Positions 1 to 6,862 are shown, counted from the first letter of the stretch. The stretch is 9,116 bases of DNA from Moraxellaceae bacterium (GCA_014378805.1 JACMMY010000235.1:1-9116); one strand, 5' to 3'. Made by a program: numbers and translations. Notes: generated from the letters alone by a model not told the origin.

Positions 1-1
1 C

Positions 2-442
2 GAAGAGCTTTTTGTTCGCCAAGAAGGGTTAAGGTTGTTGCAGTACGTGGGTTTATCCAAAGATGTGGCCTCTCGTGTGGCACGGACTTTGTCTTATGGC
101 GATCAGCGCCGTTTAGAAATCGCGCGAGCGTTGGCATTAAAACCACGCTTGCTGGCATTGGATGAACCTGCGGCGGGTATGAATCCAACCGAAACGGCGC
201 AGTTACAAGATTTGATTGGTCGACTTCACGCGGATGGTATGACGATTGTGTTGATTGAGCATGATGTGGGGCTGATGATGCGCTTGTGTGATCGCATCAG
301 TGTGCTTGATTTTGGTGAAAAAATTGCCGACGGCACACCTGAAGAAGTCCGTCAAAATGAACGCGTCATCAAAGCCTATTTGGGCGGTGATGCAACGGCG
401 CAAGCGGGAAAAGGACATGAGCCACGGAGTGCAACAGAATGA
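2..442 (+). CDS. livG: Branched-chain amino acid ABC transporter ATP-binding protein LivG, 3' part
   Basis: Only the last 146 codons lie in the window; the reading frame is open from base 2, so the gene begins to the left. It would be one of two cytoplasmic ATPases powering a high-affinity branched-chain amino acid importer. Visible are the ABC signature LSYGDQRR (from base 89), the Walker B LLALDEP with its Asp-Glu at 161-166, the D-loop-side AAGMNP typical of LivG, and IEHDV carrying the H-loop His. The Walker A half is outside the window. The C-terminal tail after KAYLGG (residues DATAQAGKGHEPRSATE) is longer and more polar than the core fold needs. The stop overlaps the livF start by four bases (ATGA), the usual livGF coupling. 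The related urea ATPase UrtD is the main alternative. LivG is preferred because the following ATPase looks like LivF. Confidence 0.9.
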   Translation, partial: EELFVRQEGLRLLQYVGLSKDVASRVARTLSYGDQRRLEIARALALKPRLLALDEPAAGMNPTETAQLQDLIGRLHADGMTIVLIEHDVGLMMRLCDRISVLDFGEKIADGTPEEVRQNERVIKAYLGGDATAQAGKGHEPRSATE

Positions 443-1164
443 GCGTAGATTCAAAAGTTGTTCTATCCGTTAAAAATCTCAATGTGCGTTATGGCAATAT
501 CCATGCAGTGCAAGGCTTAGATTTACAGGTCAATGATGGTGAGTTAGTCTGTCTGATTGGTGCCAATGGTGCAGGAAAAAGCTCGACGCTGAATGCTCTA
601 GCTGGTTTAGTCTCGTCCACAGGATCAGTCATTTATCAGGGTGCTGAGATCATTAAATCAGCGAGTCATCAGCGCGTTGCCCAAGGTCTTGCCTTAGTTC
701 CCGAAGGACGCGGTGTTTTTCCAAAAATGACCGTGCTGGAAAACCTGCTAATGGGTGCTTATTTGCATAAGTTACAGCCGAGTGAGCTCGATGAAGTTTT
801 TGCGCGCTTCCCAAGGCTTGCCGAGCGTAAGGATCAGTTAGCGGGAACACTTTCGGGCGGTGAGCAACAGATGTTGGCAATTGGTCGAGCTTTGTTGTCA
901 CGACCGAAATTGCTGCTATTGGATGAACCTTCGATGGGTCTTGCGCCGTTGATGATTGAGCTTATTTTTAATACCCTAGCAGAGCTCAAGAAAAGTGGTT
1001 TGTCGATTTTATTGGTTGAGCAAAATGCGCGTGGCGCATTACAACTAGCTGATCGAGCTTATGTTTTAGAGCACGGTGAAATGACATTGAGTGGGACTGG
1101 ACAAGAGCTATTGCATGATACTCGCGTACAAGCCGCATATTTAGGCGCAGGAATAGAAGTTTAA
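439..1164 (+). CDS. livF: Branched-chain amino acid ABC transporter ATP-binding protein LivF
   Basis: Complete 241-residue ATPase, normal size for LivF. It would pair with LivG on the cytoplasmic face of the LivHM permease and hydrolyse ATP to import leucine, isoleucine and valine or related amino acids. Motifs: Walker A GANGAGKSS at 41-49, the family stretch VPEGRGVFPKMTVLENL at about 88-104, signature LSGGEQQ at 138-144, Walker B LLLLDEP at 158-164, then SMGLAP. The position of the H-loop reads LLVEQNA at 191-197; lack of His there is normal for LivF. The ATG lies inside the end of livG, with GGAG at 426-429 as ribosome binding site. Its stop overlaps the next start by one base (TAATG), so sdhE is probably translated by coupling. 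The substrate cannot be read from the ATPase alone; some LivF-like proteins serve urea or short amides. Confidence 0.92.
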   Translation: MSVDSKVVLSVKNLNVRYGNIHAVQGLDLQVNDGELVCLIGANGAGKSSTLNALAGLVSSTGSVIYQGAEIIKSASHQRVAQGLALVPEGRGVFPKMTVLENLLMGAYLHKLQPSELDEVFARFPRLAERKDQLAGTLSGGEQQMLAIGRALLSRPKLLLLDEPSMGLAPLMIELIFNTLAELKKSGLSILLVEQNARGALQLADRAYVLEHGEMTLSGTGQELLHDTRVQAAYLGAGIEV

Positions 1165-1454
1165 TGAGCAATTCAAGTAAGACTGAAGTCAGTAAAGCAG
1201 AAATACCCGCTGAAATTAGCCTCGCGGATCGCAAAGTAATTTACCGCGCTCGTCGCGGTTTAAAAGAGCTAGATTACTATTTTGATTCTTATGTTCGTGA
1301 GCATTTTCTTCTGGCAGATGTGCAAGAAAAAGCCGACTTTTCGACTTTGATCGACCAAGAAGATCCAGATTTATTGGATTGGTTTATGAACGTGACGCCG
1401 CCGCCGACCGAGCTTGTTGCGGTGATTAACCGTTTAAAATTATTAAAAAGCTAA
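1164..1454 (+). CDS. sdhE: FAD assembly factor SdhE (succinate dehydrogenase assembly factor 2 / CptB family)
   Basis: A 96-residue protein of the SdhE/YgfY family (former DUF339), which helps attach FAD covalently to SdhA and to fumarate reductase in the cytoplasm. The hallmark RGxxE motif is present as R31-G32-L-K-E35 within RARRGLKELD, followed by a small acidic helical domain with EDPDLLDW at 66-73, the usual second landmark. The N-terminus has about 20 polar residues more than the roughly 88-residue E. coli protein. Start: ATG at 1164 overlaps the livF stop by one base, with AGGA at 1149-1152. SdhE is widely found beside YgfX, and the next gene fits YgfX. In older literature the pair was called CptBA and proposed as a toxin-antitoxin system; flavinylation is the better supported role. 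Placement behind livGF suggests co-transcription with a transporter. Confidence 0.88.
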   Translation: MSNSSKTEVSKAEIPAEISLADRKVIYRARRGLKELDYYFDSYVREHFLLADVQEKADFSTLIDQEDPDLLDWFMNVTPPPTELVAVINRLKLLKS

Positions 1455-1486
1455 TCGCTCAATTGTCGTGAGCGTGACCATGAACA

Positions 1487-1951
1487 ATGACCATGAGAAT
1501 TAACACTACGCTGCAAGAGAGCCTTTTGCAAAAAAGGAGTGAAGCGGTTTTATTTCTTGTGGTGTGTTCGATTCTGATTTTCAGCGACATGTCCACATGG
1601 GGGAAAAGTTTCGCACTGATATTGTTATGCATCTTTGCGGCTTATCAGCGCTTGCTGCAAAAACCAACGCCTCGAATTGTTCAACTTATTCAATTTGATA
1701 AAGAAACATGGCGCTGGTTGGTTCGAGAACCGAACAAAAATAAAAAAATTAGCGTCAGTAATGGTCGTTTAATCAGTGTGCACGGTGGATGGTTCGTACT
1801 GGTTCTACACTTTGAGTCGATAGAAAAAAATCAAGTGGTGACGGAAAGCTGGATTATTTGGCGAGACCAAGTCGATTCGCATGATTGGCGTAGATTGATA
1901 ATTATTGCTCGATTTTGGGCAAACGATAGCTCCAAAGTGAACCATTCATAG
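1487..1951 (+). CDS. ygfX: YgfX-like (CptA family) membrane protein
   Basis: A 154-residue protein with two predicted membrane segments (about residues 20-35 and 40-54) followed by a soluble domain. The soluble part has the YgfX layout: a Trp-rich strand (W75, W77), GGWFVLVLHF at 100-109, and WIIWRDQVDSHDWRRL at 122-137, close to the family pattern of a strand followed by WRDxxxxxxWRRL. YgfX is an inner-membrane partner encoded beside SdhE; in E. coli it has been reported to affect FtsZ and MreB, and in Serratia the pair influences secondary metabolism. Start: an in-frame TGA at 1481-1483 prevents a longer protein, so ATG 1487 or ATG 1493 is used. An earlier ATG at 1480 is in another frame and closes after seven codons. 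No strong ribosome binding site is visible. Sequence divergence makes the family call less certain than for sdhE; position supports it. Confidence 0.75.
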   Translation: MTMRINTTLQESLLQKRSEAVLFLVVCSILIFSDMSTWGKSFALILLCIFAAYQRLLQKPTPRIVQLIQFDKETWRWLVREPNKNKKISVSNGRLISVHGGWFVLVLHFESIEKNQVVTESWIIWRDQVDSHDWRRLIIIARFWANDSSKVNHS

Positions 1952-2014
1952 TTTAACAATAAAATTTTGAGTCATTCTTATCACATAAATTAACAATTCA
2001 GACTAAAACATCAT

Positions 2015-2044
2015 TTTACCTCACGCTATTTACATTCTTATACT
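2015..2044 (+). promoter_or_regulatory. Probable sigma-70 promoter of the yidB-like gene
   Basis: TTTACC at 2015-2020 and TATACT at 2039-2044 are spaced by 18 bases, with four and five matches to the consensus hexamers respectively. The gene start is 69 bases downstream of the -10. The surrounding spacer (1952-2112) is AT-rich and no terminator is obvious after ygfX, so some read-through from the upstream operon is possible. Confidence 0.45.
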
Positions 2045-2048
2045 AGGC

Positions 2049-2060
2049 TGACTACAGTCA
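2049..2060. promoter_or_regulatory. Inverted repeat TGACT-AC-AGTCA at the predicted transcription start
   Basis: Perfect 5-base arms (2049-2053 and 2056-2060) begin five bases after the proposed -10 hexamer, so a bound protein would cover the start point. This fits an operator by position only; no regulator can be named. Confidence 0.25.
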
Positions 2061-2100
2061 ATTTATTTGATCACCATCGAGTTGTTATTTTCACAAAAAA

Positions 2101-2106
2101 AGGAAG
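2101..2106 (+). promoter_or_regulatory. Ribosome binding site of the yidB-like gene
   Basis: AGGAAG follows a run of A and sits six bases before ATG 2113. It is the strongest ribosome binding site in the left half of the window and fixes the start of the N-terminal half of the split gene. Confidence 0.7.
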
Positions 2107-2112
2107 TCGATT

Positions 2113-2609
2113 ATGGGAATGCTAGATGGTTTAATCAGTCAACTGTCGCAGGCGAATGGTCAGTCAGGTCAGACTGATTTGGGGATGTTAATGGGTAGTT
2201 TATTAGGTGGCTCAGCCCAAGAGCAATCACAAGCTGGCAATGCGCCTTCAGGGGTTACTGCGATGCTACTGCCAGCCGTTTTGGGTTGGATACAACAACA
2301 AGGTGGCGTGAGCAATGTGGTCTCTTCATTGAGCAGTTCGGGTCTGGGTGCTCAATGCAATCTTGGGTCAGTAATGGTGAAAATCAACAAATTGGTGCAC
2401 AAGCCATTTCACAGGTACTCGGTTCAGATCAAGTCACTCAACTTGCAGCAAAAATCGGTGTGAGTCCTGAACAAATACAAAGCGGTGTCGCCGTATTATT
2501 ACCGCAAGTGATTAATCATCTCACGCCAAGCGGTGATGCTTCAAATTCGGCAGAATCTAATGATTTACTCACTTCTGCGCTCGGTAAGCTCAGTGGAATG
2601 TTTGGTTAA
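2113..2609 (+). pseudogene. yidB: YidB/DUF937-family gene, split by a one-base frameshift
   Basis: Two overlapping frames together encode one protein. Frame one from ATG 2113 gives MGMLDGLISQLSQ and, up to residue 81, VSNVVSSLSSSGLGAQ, then meaningless residues to a stop at 2463. The frame one base back carries on from 2355 as MQSWVSNGENQQIG, then AISQVLGSDQVTQLAAKIG and ends at 2609 with LGKLSGMFG. Joined at 2354-2355 this makes a 165-residue protein with the YidB order: N-terminal MxxLDxL, a Gly-rich linker, the SWVSNGENQQI block and a small helical C-terminal domain rich in VLLPQVINHLTP. Adding one A to the CAA at 2353-2355 restores the frame exactly. No slippery heptamer is present, so programmed frameshifting is unlikely; a real mutation or an assembly error is more likely. 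The family's function is poorly known (cytoplasmic, linked to envelope or periplasm-associated partners in some reports). Confidence 0.8.
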
Positions 2610-2782
2610 TGTCAGCTAGAGCGTATTGATACTTTGATCAACTGATTTTTCACGTTTTTCCGCAGGGGTCTAAAAAATCAATGAAATAACCACATGACTA
2701 AGGTGCTCGAAATGCGCCGATATGTGAATAAGAGCTGATTTTTTAAACCAGAAATATCAACATACGCCCCTAAACGCAGATA

Positions 2783-2817
2783 AATAAAAAACCGCATATC
2801 ACCTGCGGTTTTTTATT
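2783..2817. terminator. Bidirectional rho-independent terminator between the yidB-like gene and dsbB
   Basis: Perfect 14-base arms (2783-2796 and 2804-2817) enclose a seven-base loop. The core CCGCA/TGCGG is flanked by A6 on the left and T6 on the right, so it works in both directions. It lies 15 bases past the dsbB stop and about 175 bases past the end of the yidB-like gene, as expected between convergent units. The bases from 2610 to 2782 contain only weak repeats: the palindrome TTGATCAA at 2634-2641, and TGATTTTT at 2643-2650 with its complement at 2673-2680. Confidence 0.9.
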
Positions 2818-2831
2818 ATTTGATGATGAAT

Positions 2832-3332
2832 CTATTGGCGTGATTTTCGCACGAGTTGGTAGAGATTGACCAGCAGCAACGCGACAAAGAACAGCAATGC
2901 CCAGTGTGGAAGTGACCAATCAAACAGTGTCCAATCGACTTTGGCGCATTCGCCAGAACCATGCAGCACCTTTTGAATGACACTTTGTAATGGAAATGTC
3001 TGCATCCAATAATCCAGACCAGGACCGCAAGCGGGGACATCTTCAGGTGGTAAATGCTGAATCCAAACGTGACGACTGGCAACAGCAACTGACCAAAGTA
3101 TGCCAACTGTTGCCAATAAACTATAAAAGCGACGTAGGAATAATGGTTTTGGGTTGTGTAAAGCTGCTATTAAGGCAAAAAAACCCATGGTCATTAATCC
3201 AACACGCTGAAAAATACACAGCGGGCAAGGTTCAAGATTTTGATAATGCTGTAAATAAAGCGCAAAGCCCATGCCGATGACGCTGGTCAAAAATAACCCG
3301 ATATTTACCTGCCGATAACTCAGTCGCATCAT
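2832..3332 (-). CDS. dsbB: Disulfide bond formation protein DsbB
   Basis: Inner-membrane quinone reductase that reoxidises periplasmic DsbA and passes electrons to ubiquinone or menaquinone. Counted from the GTG at 3356 the frame has 174 codons; the redox pairs are C44-P-L-C47 within EPCPLCIFQRVG and C110/C137 (DVPACGPG and GECAKVDW), as in E. coli DsbB. The Arg after the CxxC (R51), which aids quinone binding, is present. Four hydrophobic segments lie at about 19-35, 53-66, 78-93 and 151-168 in that numbering. I start at ATG 3332 (166 residues) because AGGGA lies six bases before it, while the GTG sits inside a hairpin; ATG 3329 is equally possible. It follows gshA closely on the same strand and ends just before a strong terminator, so it is probably the last gene of a gshA-dsbB operon. 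Confidence 0.93.
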   Translation of the reverse strand: MMRLSYRQVNIGLFLTSVIGMGFALYLQHYQNLEPCPLCIFQRVGLMTMGFFALIAALHNPKPLFLRRFYSLLATVGILWSVAVASRHVWIQHLPPEDVPACGPGLDYWMQTFPLQSVIQKVLHGSGECAKVDWTLFDWSLPHWALLFFVALLLVNLYQLVRKSRQ

Positions 3333-3338
3333 CAATAT

Positions 3339-3343
3339 TCCCT
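3339..3343 (-). promoter_or_regulatory. Ribosome binding site that favours the ATG start of dsbB
   Basis: On the minus strand AGGGA is followed by six bases and then two consecutive ATG codons (3332 and 3329). The longer GTG reading start at 3356 has no comparable site, so the shorter protein is preferred. Confidence 0.6.
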
Positions 3344-3350
3344 GATTCTG

Positions 3351-3366
3351 TGGCACAGAAGTGCCA
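3351..3366. repeat. Small perfect hairpin between gshA and dsbB
   Basis: TGGCAC and GTGCCA form a six-base stem with a four-base loop three bases from the gshA stop. No T-run follows on either strand, so it is not a terminator. It could tune translation or mRNA ends between the two genes, and it contains the GTG that would otherwise be the longest dsbB start. Confidence 0.45.
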
Positions 3367-3368
3367 AA

Positions 3369-5015
3369 TTAAATGTTTTGTTGAGTTGTGTTTGCATCCT
3401 CAATAGGCGGTTTCGCACGCCAACGTTGGAGATATTGAGCAAAGTCTATCGTATCGCTATTTTCAATAGCGTTCTGTCGTATTATTGATTGTGCTGCGTA
3501 CTCTGCATATTCCTCAGCAATCGTAGCGGGAAGTGGTGCGTCATCAAAGAGATCGGCATACGTTTGCGCAAGTTGGTAACCAAAACCCCATACACCGTCA
3601 GATTTAGTTTTTTCCAGCACGCGCGCCGATAAAGTCAGTTTAGGGTCATTTACGCGATGTTGCATGATCGTGATACTTGCACTGTAGTCTGTGCTACCGT
3701 TGGCTTCGTCGAGCAATTTTGCAAAAGGCAACATGACCGATAAATGATCCGTCATCCACTGGTTGAAATGTTGTTCACCTGACACTGTTTCAATCTTGAG
3801 ATCAGCTAAACGACCTTGATCGACCACATGGGTTTGATTGCGTGAAATGCGTTCTTCCTCTTCCGCAAGCAATGCCGGGCTTGGTGTCATCAAACAATAC
3901 AACGCTAAAACTTCCAAGAAACACGCCGTATTCAGGCTAATACCGACATCGGTAAACGGATCGAGATCGACCGCGCGTAATTCCACATATGCCACACCCC
4001 GCGCTTCAAGCGCAGCCGAAGGGGTTTCATTGGTTTGCGCAATTTGTTTCGGACGAATCAGACTATAGTATTCGTTTTCGAGTTGCAGAATATGATCATT
4101 GATCTGGATGGGATTGCCTTGTTCATCATCTAAACCCAGTGCCGTGAACGGCGGATAAACACCACCAATCGCATTTTTCAGTCCAGCAATGTAGGCTTTA
4201 ATGCAGTTGTAATGAATGCCAAGACTGCGCTGAGCGTTATTTTGATAACCAAGTTTACCCATGCGTAAAGCGGTGGCATTCGGCAAAAATAAGGTGCCTT
4301 TCGTTAACGTTTGCAAATGATGCTCGCGACCTTTGAGGAAACACGCACACACTGCCGGACTCGCCCCCAGTAAATAGATCACCATCGGAGTCAGGCGAAT
4401 AAAATTACGAATCAAGCCGAAATATTTTTCACTGACAAAATCTTGTTTGGTTTGTATTGCAGCATGAGGTGAGATACTTTCATTTTGCCAAGCATCCCAA
4501 AGCGTATCTGGAAATGATAAATTATAGTGAATCCCCGCAATCGTTTGCATTCTACGACCATAGCGTACACCCAAACCATGACGATATAAGGTTTTGAATT
4601 TTCCGATATTGGAGGAGCCGTATTGCGCTAAGCGAATTTTGTCTTCATCTTGATCCAACATGCACGGCATCGATAGTGGCCATAAAGTCTCGCCCATCGG
4701 CAAAGCCTGATGGATCATTTGATGTAAATCACGTAAGCATGACAAGGCATCCTGCGGTGACTCACACGGCGGGGTAATCAGCTCAACCAGCGCCTCTGAA
4801 TAATCGGTAGTAATGCGTGGATGAGTGAGTGCTGAACCGAGTTCTGCTGGATGATCTGTCTGTGAGATATAACCATCCGCCTGCATACGCAGTGATTCTT
4901 TTTCGATTCCGCGCAACATGCCTTGTAGGAGTTCGGGTTTCAACCAATTCGGTATTGTTGCCGTGGCAGGGGGCGATATGTCTATGACGGTCTGATTGAC
5001 CATGTGCTCACTCAT
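3369..5015 (-). CDS. gshA: Glutamate-cysteine ligase GshA (gammaproteobacterial class)
   Basis: First enzyme of glutathione synthesis: ATP-dependent joining of L-glutamate through its gamma-carboxyl to L-cysteine, in the cytoplasm. The 548 residues are about 30 longer than the 518-residue E. coli enzyme, partly from a polar N-terminal stretch (residues 1-22). Family landmarks are in order: GIEKESLR at 36-43 with the metal-binding Glu residues, DYSEALVELITPP at 71-83, QYGSSNIGKFK near 131-141, YGRRMQTIAGIHYNLSFP at 152-169, NAQRSLGIHYNCI in the middle, and a C-terminal YVELRAVDLDPF. ATG 5015 is used; ATG 5003 (residue 5) is a possible alternative, and neither has a strong ribosome binding site. 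dsbB follows within 36 bases. The second enzyme, GshB, is not in the window. A palindrome at 5057-5070 lies in the presumed promoter region. Confidence 0.96.
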   Translation of the reverse strand: MSEHMVNQTVIDISPPATATIPNWLKPELLQGMLRGIEKESLRMQADGYISQTDHPAELGSALTHPRITTDYSEALVELITPPCESPQDALSCLRDLHQMIHQALPMGETLWPLSMPCMLDQDEDKIRLAQYGSSNIGKFKTLYRHGLGVRYGRRMQTIAGIHYNLSFPDTLWDAWQNESISPHAAIQTKQDFVSEKYFGLIRNFIRLTPMVIYLLGASPAVCACFLKGREHHLQTLTKGTLFLPNATALRMGKLGYQNNAQRSLGIHYNCIKAYIAGLKNAIGGVYPPFTALGLDDEQGNPIQINDHILQLENEYYSLIRPKQIAQTNETPSAALEARGVAYVELRAVDLDPFTDVGISLNTACFLEVLALYCLMTPSPALLAEEEERISRNQTHVVDQGRLADLKIETVSGEQHFNQWMTDHLSVMLPFAKLLDEANGSTDYSASITIMQHRVNDPKLTLSARVLEKTKSDGVWGFGYQLAQTYADLFDDAPLPATIAEEYAEYAAQSIIRQNAIENSDTIDFAQYLQRWRAKPPIEDANTTQQNI

Positions 5016-5331
5016 ACTGTGTACTCATCTTACCAATTCGTTGATTGAATAATCGCTGACATAAATGTCATCTTTAAGACATTCATGATACGAATACATC
5101 ATATTTAAAATGGTGCTTATCAGTTGTCAGGGTTTTGTTTACTTACAAGCATCGTACACTGCTCTTTACAGGGTAGCTTGAAAATGATTCGATCAGTCAT
5201 TTATTCCCGAACATAGCGATGCCGATTTCTCTTCTAGTCTTTTTCGGAAATTCAATCCCTAATCCGTTTATATGAATGGGGCTGATGCTTAAGTTATCAA
5301 GGGCTTCATGGGTTTGCTTGAAGAACTCAAT
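5016..5331. other. Spacer upstream of gshA
   Basis: Together with the terminator to its right this makes 397 bases without a gene. It must hold the gshA promoter, reading left, but I find no convincing -35/-10 pair. The recognisable element is the palindrome at 5057-5070. An 11-base repeat TGGTGCTTATC occurs at 5111-5121 and again at 5370-5380; it is short enough to be chance. No ORF with family resemblance is visible on either strand. Confidence 0.6.
5057..5070. promoter_or_regulatory. Palindrome TGACAT-AA-ATGTCA upstream of gshA
   Basis: Perfect six-base arms around two bases, 42 bases before the gshA start codon, the expected place for an operator. On the minus strand part of it, ATGACA, also resembles a -35 hexamer. 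No specific regulator can be assigned. Confidence 0.3.
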
Positions 5332-5370
5332 AAAAAAATGCCACACGTATGATCACGATGGCATTTTTTT
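5332..5370 (-). terminator. Rho-independent terminator of pbpG
   Basis: Arms of 12 bases (5332-5343 and 5359-5370) pair through TGCCA/TGGCA with flanking A7 and T7. The loop can pair further through CGT 5346-5348 and ACG 5355-5357. It lies 43 bases past the pbpG stop. It is structurally bidirectional, although no plus-strand gene precedes it. Confidence 0.85.
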
Positions 5371-5412
5371 GGTGCTTATCTGTCGTTTATACACAATAAA
5401 CAAGGATATCAA

Positions 5413-6504
5413 TCAAATCAAATTACCTAACCATGTCAAAATACGATTGGCATCACCAGTACGACGAACCGATGAATCTGCATCCATCAATACGATCACG
5501 GTCGGACGTTTATTTACGCTGGCTTCCATGACGACGCAGTGTCCTGCTTCATTGATATTGCCCGTTTTAGACAAACCAATTTCCCATTTGCCTTCACGTA
5601 CCAGCGCATTCGTATTCACCGAATGCAAAAGACCGCGATCATTATAGAAATCATGCGAAGCCGTTGTCGTAAAGCGACGAATGACTTCATATTCGTATGC
5701 GGCTTTGACGAGTTTTGCTAAATCTCGAGGTGATGCCGAGTTACGACTATCTAGACCCGTTGGATCACCAAAAAATGCGGTTTTCATGCCGATCGATTTG
5801 GCTTTGTTATTCATGTTAGCCATGAACTGATTACGACCTTTATCGTAGGTCCTAGCTAATGCCGCCGCCGCTGGATTCTCTGAATGCATCAGCGCTAACA
5901 GCAATAGTTCGGCACGATTATAAACTTCGAAAGGCTTTAGACTTGAGCGTGCTTTTTTGGGTCCGATAAAATCTTCTGGTTGTAGCGTGATTTTTTCATC
6001 CATCGGCATCCGCGCATCGAGTGTCACCATCGCAGTCATCAGCTTGCTAATAGATGCAATAGGGCGTGTTGCATCGATGTTTTTGCCATACAACACTTCA
6101 CCCGTGATACTGTCCATGACCAGTGCCGCAGAAGCGTTGAGTGATAATAAACTTTCTGCCTGAGGATCAGCGCTGGGTAACTGACCCCGAACGCTGTCAA
6201 TCAGTCCCGATAATGAACCCGCGCGACTCGTTGGCGCTGCATTTTTGGGGAGTGAGCGGATGTCAATGGTTAAGTCTTGGTCTTCATCATCGCTGTCGTT
6301 ATGCATAATACGGCTTGCGCGATTGGTGTTACTCGCATTGCCTGCCCAACTCATTGACGAATTTGATTTGGCGATAGGGTGATTTGTATTTTGAGTGATC
6401 TGCAGATTGGCAGAAGCAGGTGTATAGACGAGCCACGACAAGATGCTAATCACCAGCAAGTGATGCGGGCGATTGCCTAGAGTTTTATGTAGTGATGTGT
6501 TCAT
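5413..6504 (-). CDS. pbpG: D-alanyl-D-alanine endopeptidase PbpG (penicillin-binding protein 7/8 type)
   Basis: Periplasmic serine peptidase of the S11 family that cleaves D-Ala-meso-DAP cross-links in peptidoglycan. Catalytic motifs: S151-I-S-K154 (SxxK, acylated Ser151), S208-E-N210 (SxN) and K313-T-G315 (KTG). An N-terminal signal peptide is visible: polar start, hydrophobic LLVISILSWLVY at 16-27 and a likely cut after A30-S31-A32. At 363 residues it is about 50 longer than the E. coli protein; the excess is a Ser/Asn-rich, charged linker at about 33-115 with an acidic patch NDSDDEDQD at 69-77. The first ATG at 6504 is preceded by AGGA at very short spacing. It is divergent from the GacA-like gene and followed by its own terminator, so it is probably monocistronic. 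DacA-type carboxypeptidases are the alternative, but there is no DacA C-terminal domain or amphipathic anchor. Confidence 0.92.
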   Translation of the reverse strand: MNTSLHKTLGNRPHHLLVISILSWLVYTPASANLQITQNTNHPIAKSNSSMSWAGNASNTNRASRIMHNDSDDEDQDLTIDIRSLPKNAAPTSRAGSLSGLIDSVRGQLPSADPQAESLLSLNASAALVMDSITGEVLYGKNIDATRPIASISKLMTAMVTLDARMPMDEKITLQPEDFIGPKKARSSLKPFEVYNRAELLLLALMHSENPAAAALARTYDKGRNQFMANMNNKAKSIGMKTAFFGDPTGLDSRNSASPRDLAKLVKAAYEYEVIRRFTTTASHDFYNDRGLLHSVNTNALVREGKWEIGLSKTGNINEAGHCVVMEASVNKRPTVIVLMDADSSVRRTGDANRILTWLGNLI

Positions 6505-6587
6505 TTTCCTGTCCTAATTACTGAGTATCTTTGATACAAAATACCCATCCTTGCCTATTTGTGACTAATCGCTTAAGAATCACTTAT

Positions 6588-6620
6588 CTTTCCAAAAAAA
6601 TATCCTATTTCTATGGAAAG
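6588..6620. repeat. Inverted repeat CTTTCCA/TGGAAAG
   Basis: Seven-base perfect arms (6588-6594 and 6614-6620) flank a 19-base AT-rich loop, about 85 bases upstream of pbpG. No T-run of terminator type follows outside the arms. It may be an operator or structural element for pbpG. Confidence 0.3.
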
Positions 6621-6862
6621 ACCCGATGTGGAACGCACTATAAATGAATGTGTCTTGAGCGATGTAGCTTTTATGCGTATCTTTTACGACTAAATATTTC
6701 GAGATCGATTTTGAAGTGTCATCCACATGAATAGCATGAGAACACTTGATCACATAAATGATTGCTGTAGATTATATATTGATACAATCCACACTATTTT
6801 CAATAGTAATGAGGCTCATATCCAATCAATGTGTTACATGAAGCGACATCCTAAGAGTGTTC

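Noticed and set aside
1164..1951. Treating sdhE-ygfX as a toxin-antitoxin module
   Set aside because: The CptBA toxin-antitoxin label rests on limited E. coli work; SdhE has a well supported flavinylation role and the operon context here is metabolic.
2340..2365. Programmed -1 ribosomal frameshift in the yidB-like gene
   Set aside because: No slippery X XXY YYZ heptamer and no obvious downstream pseudoknot; GCTCAATGC does not permit tandem slippage.
2286..2609. Separate small gene beginning at 2286 in the second yidB frame
   Set aside because: Its first 23 residues are not family-like and there is no ribosome binding site; family-like sequence starts only at about 2355. It is the 3' half of the frameshifted gene.
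2990..3280. Plus-strand reading frame opposite dsbB
   Set aside because: Lies wholly within dsbB, whose motifs are complete; no family-like sequence in the antisense frame.
5111..5380. Direct repeat TGGTGCTTATC at 5111 and 5370 as attachment sites
   Set aside because: Only 11 bases, no integrase or cargo between the copies, and one copy abuts the pbpG terminator.
5276..5647. Plus-strand frame across the pbpG terminator and 3' end
   Set aside because: It runs through the terminator hairpin and antisense to conserved pbpG codons; no recognisable domain.
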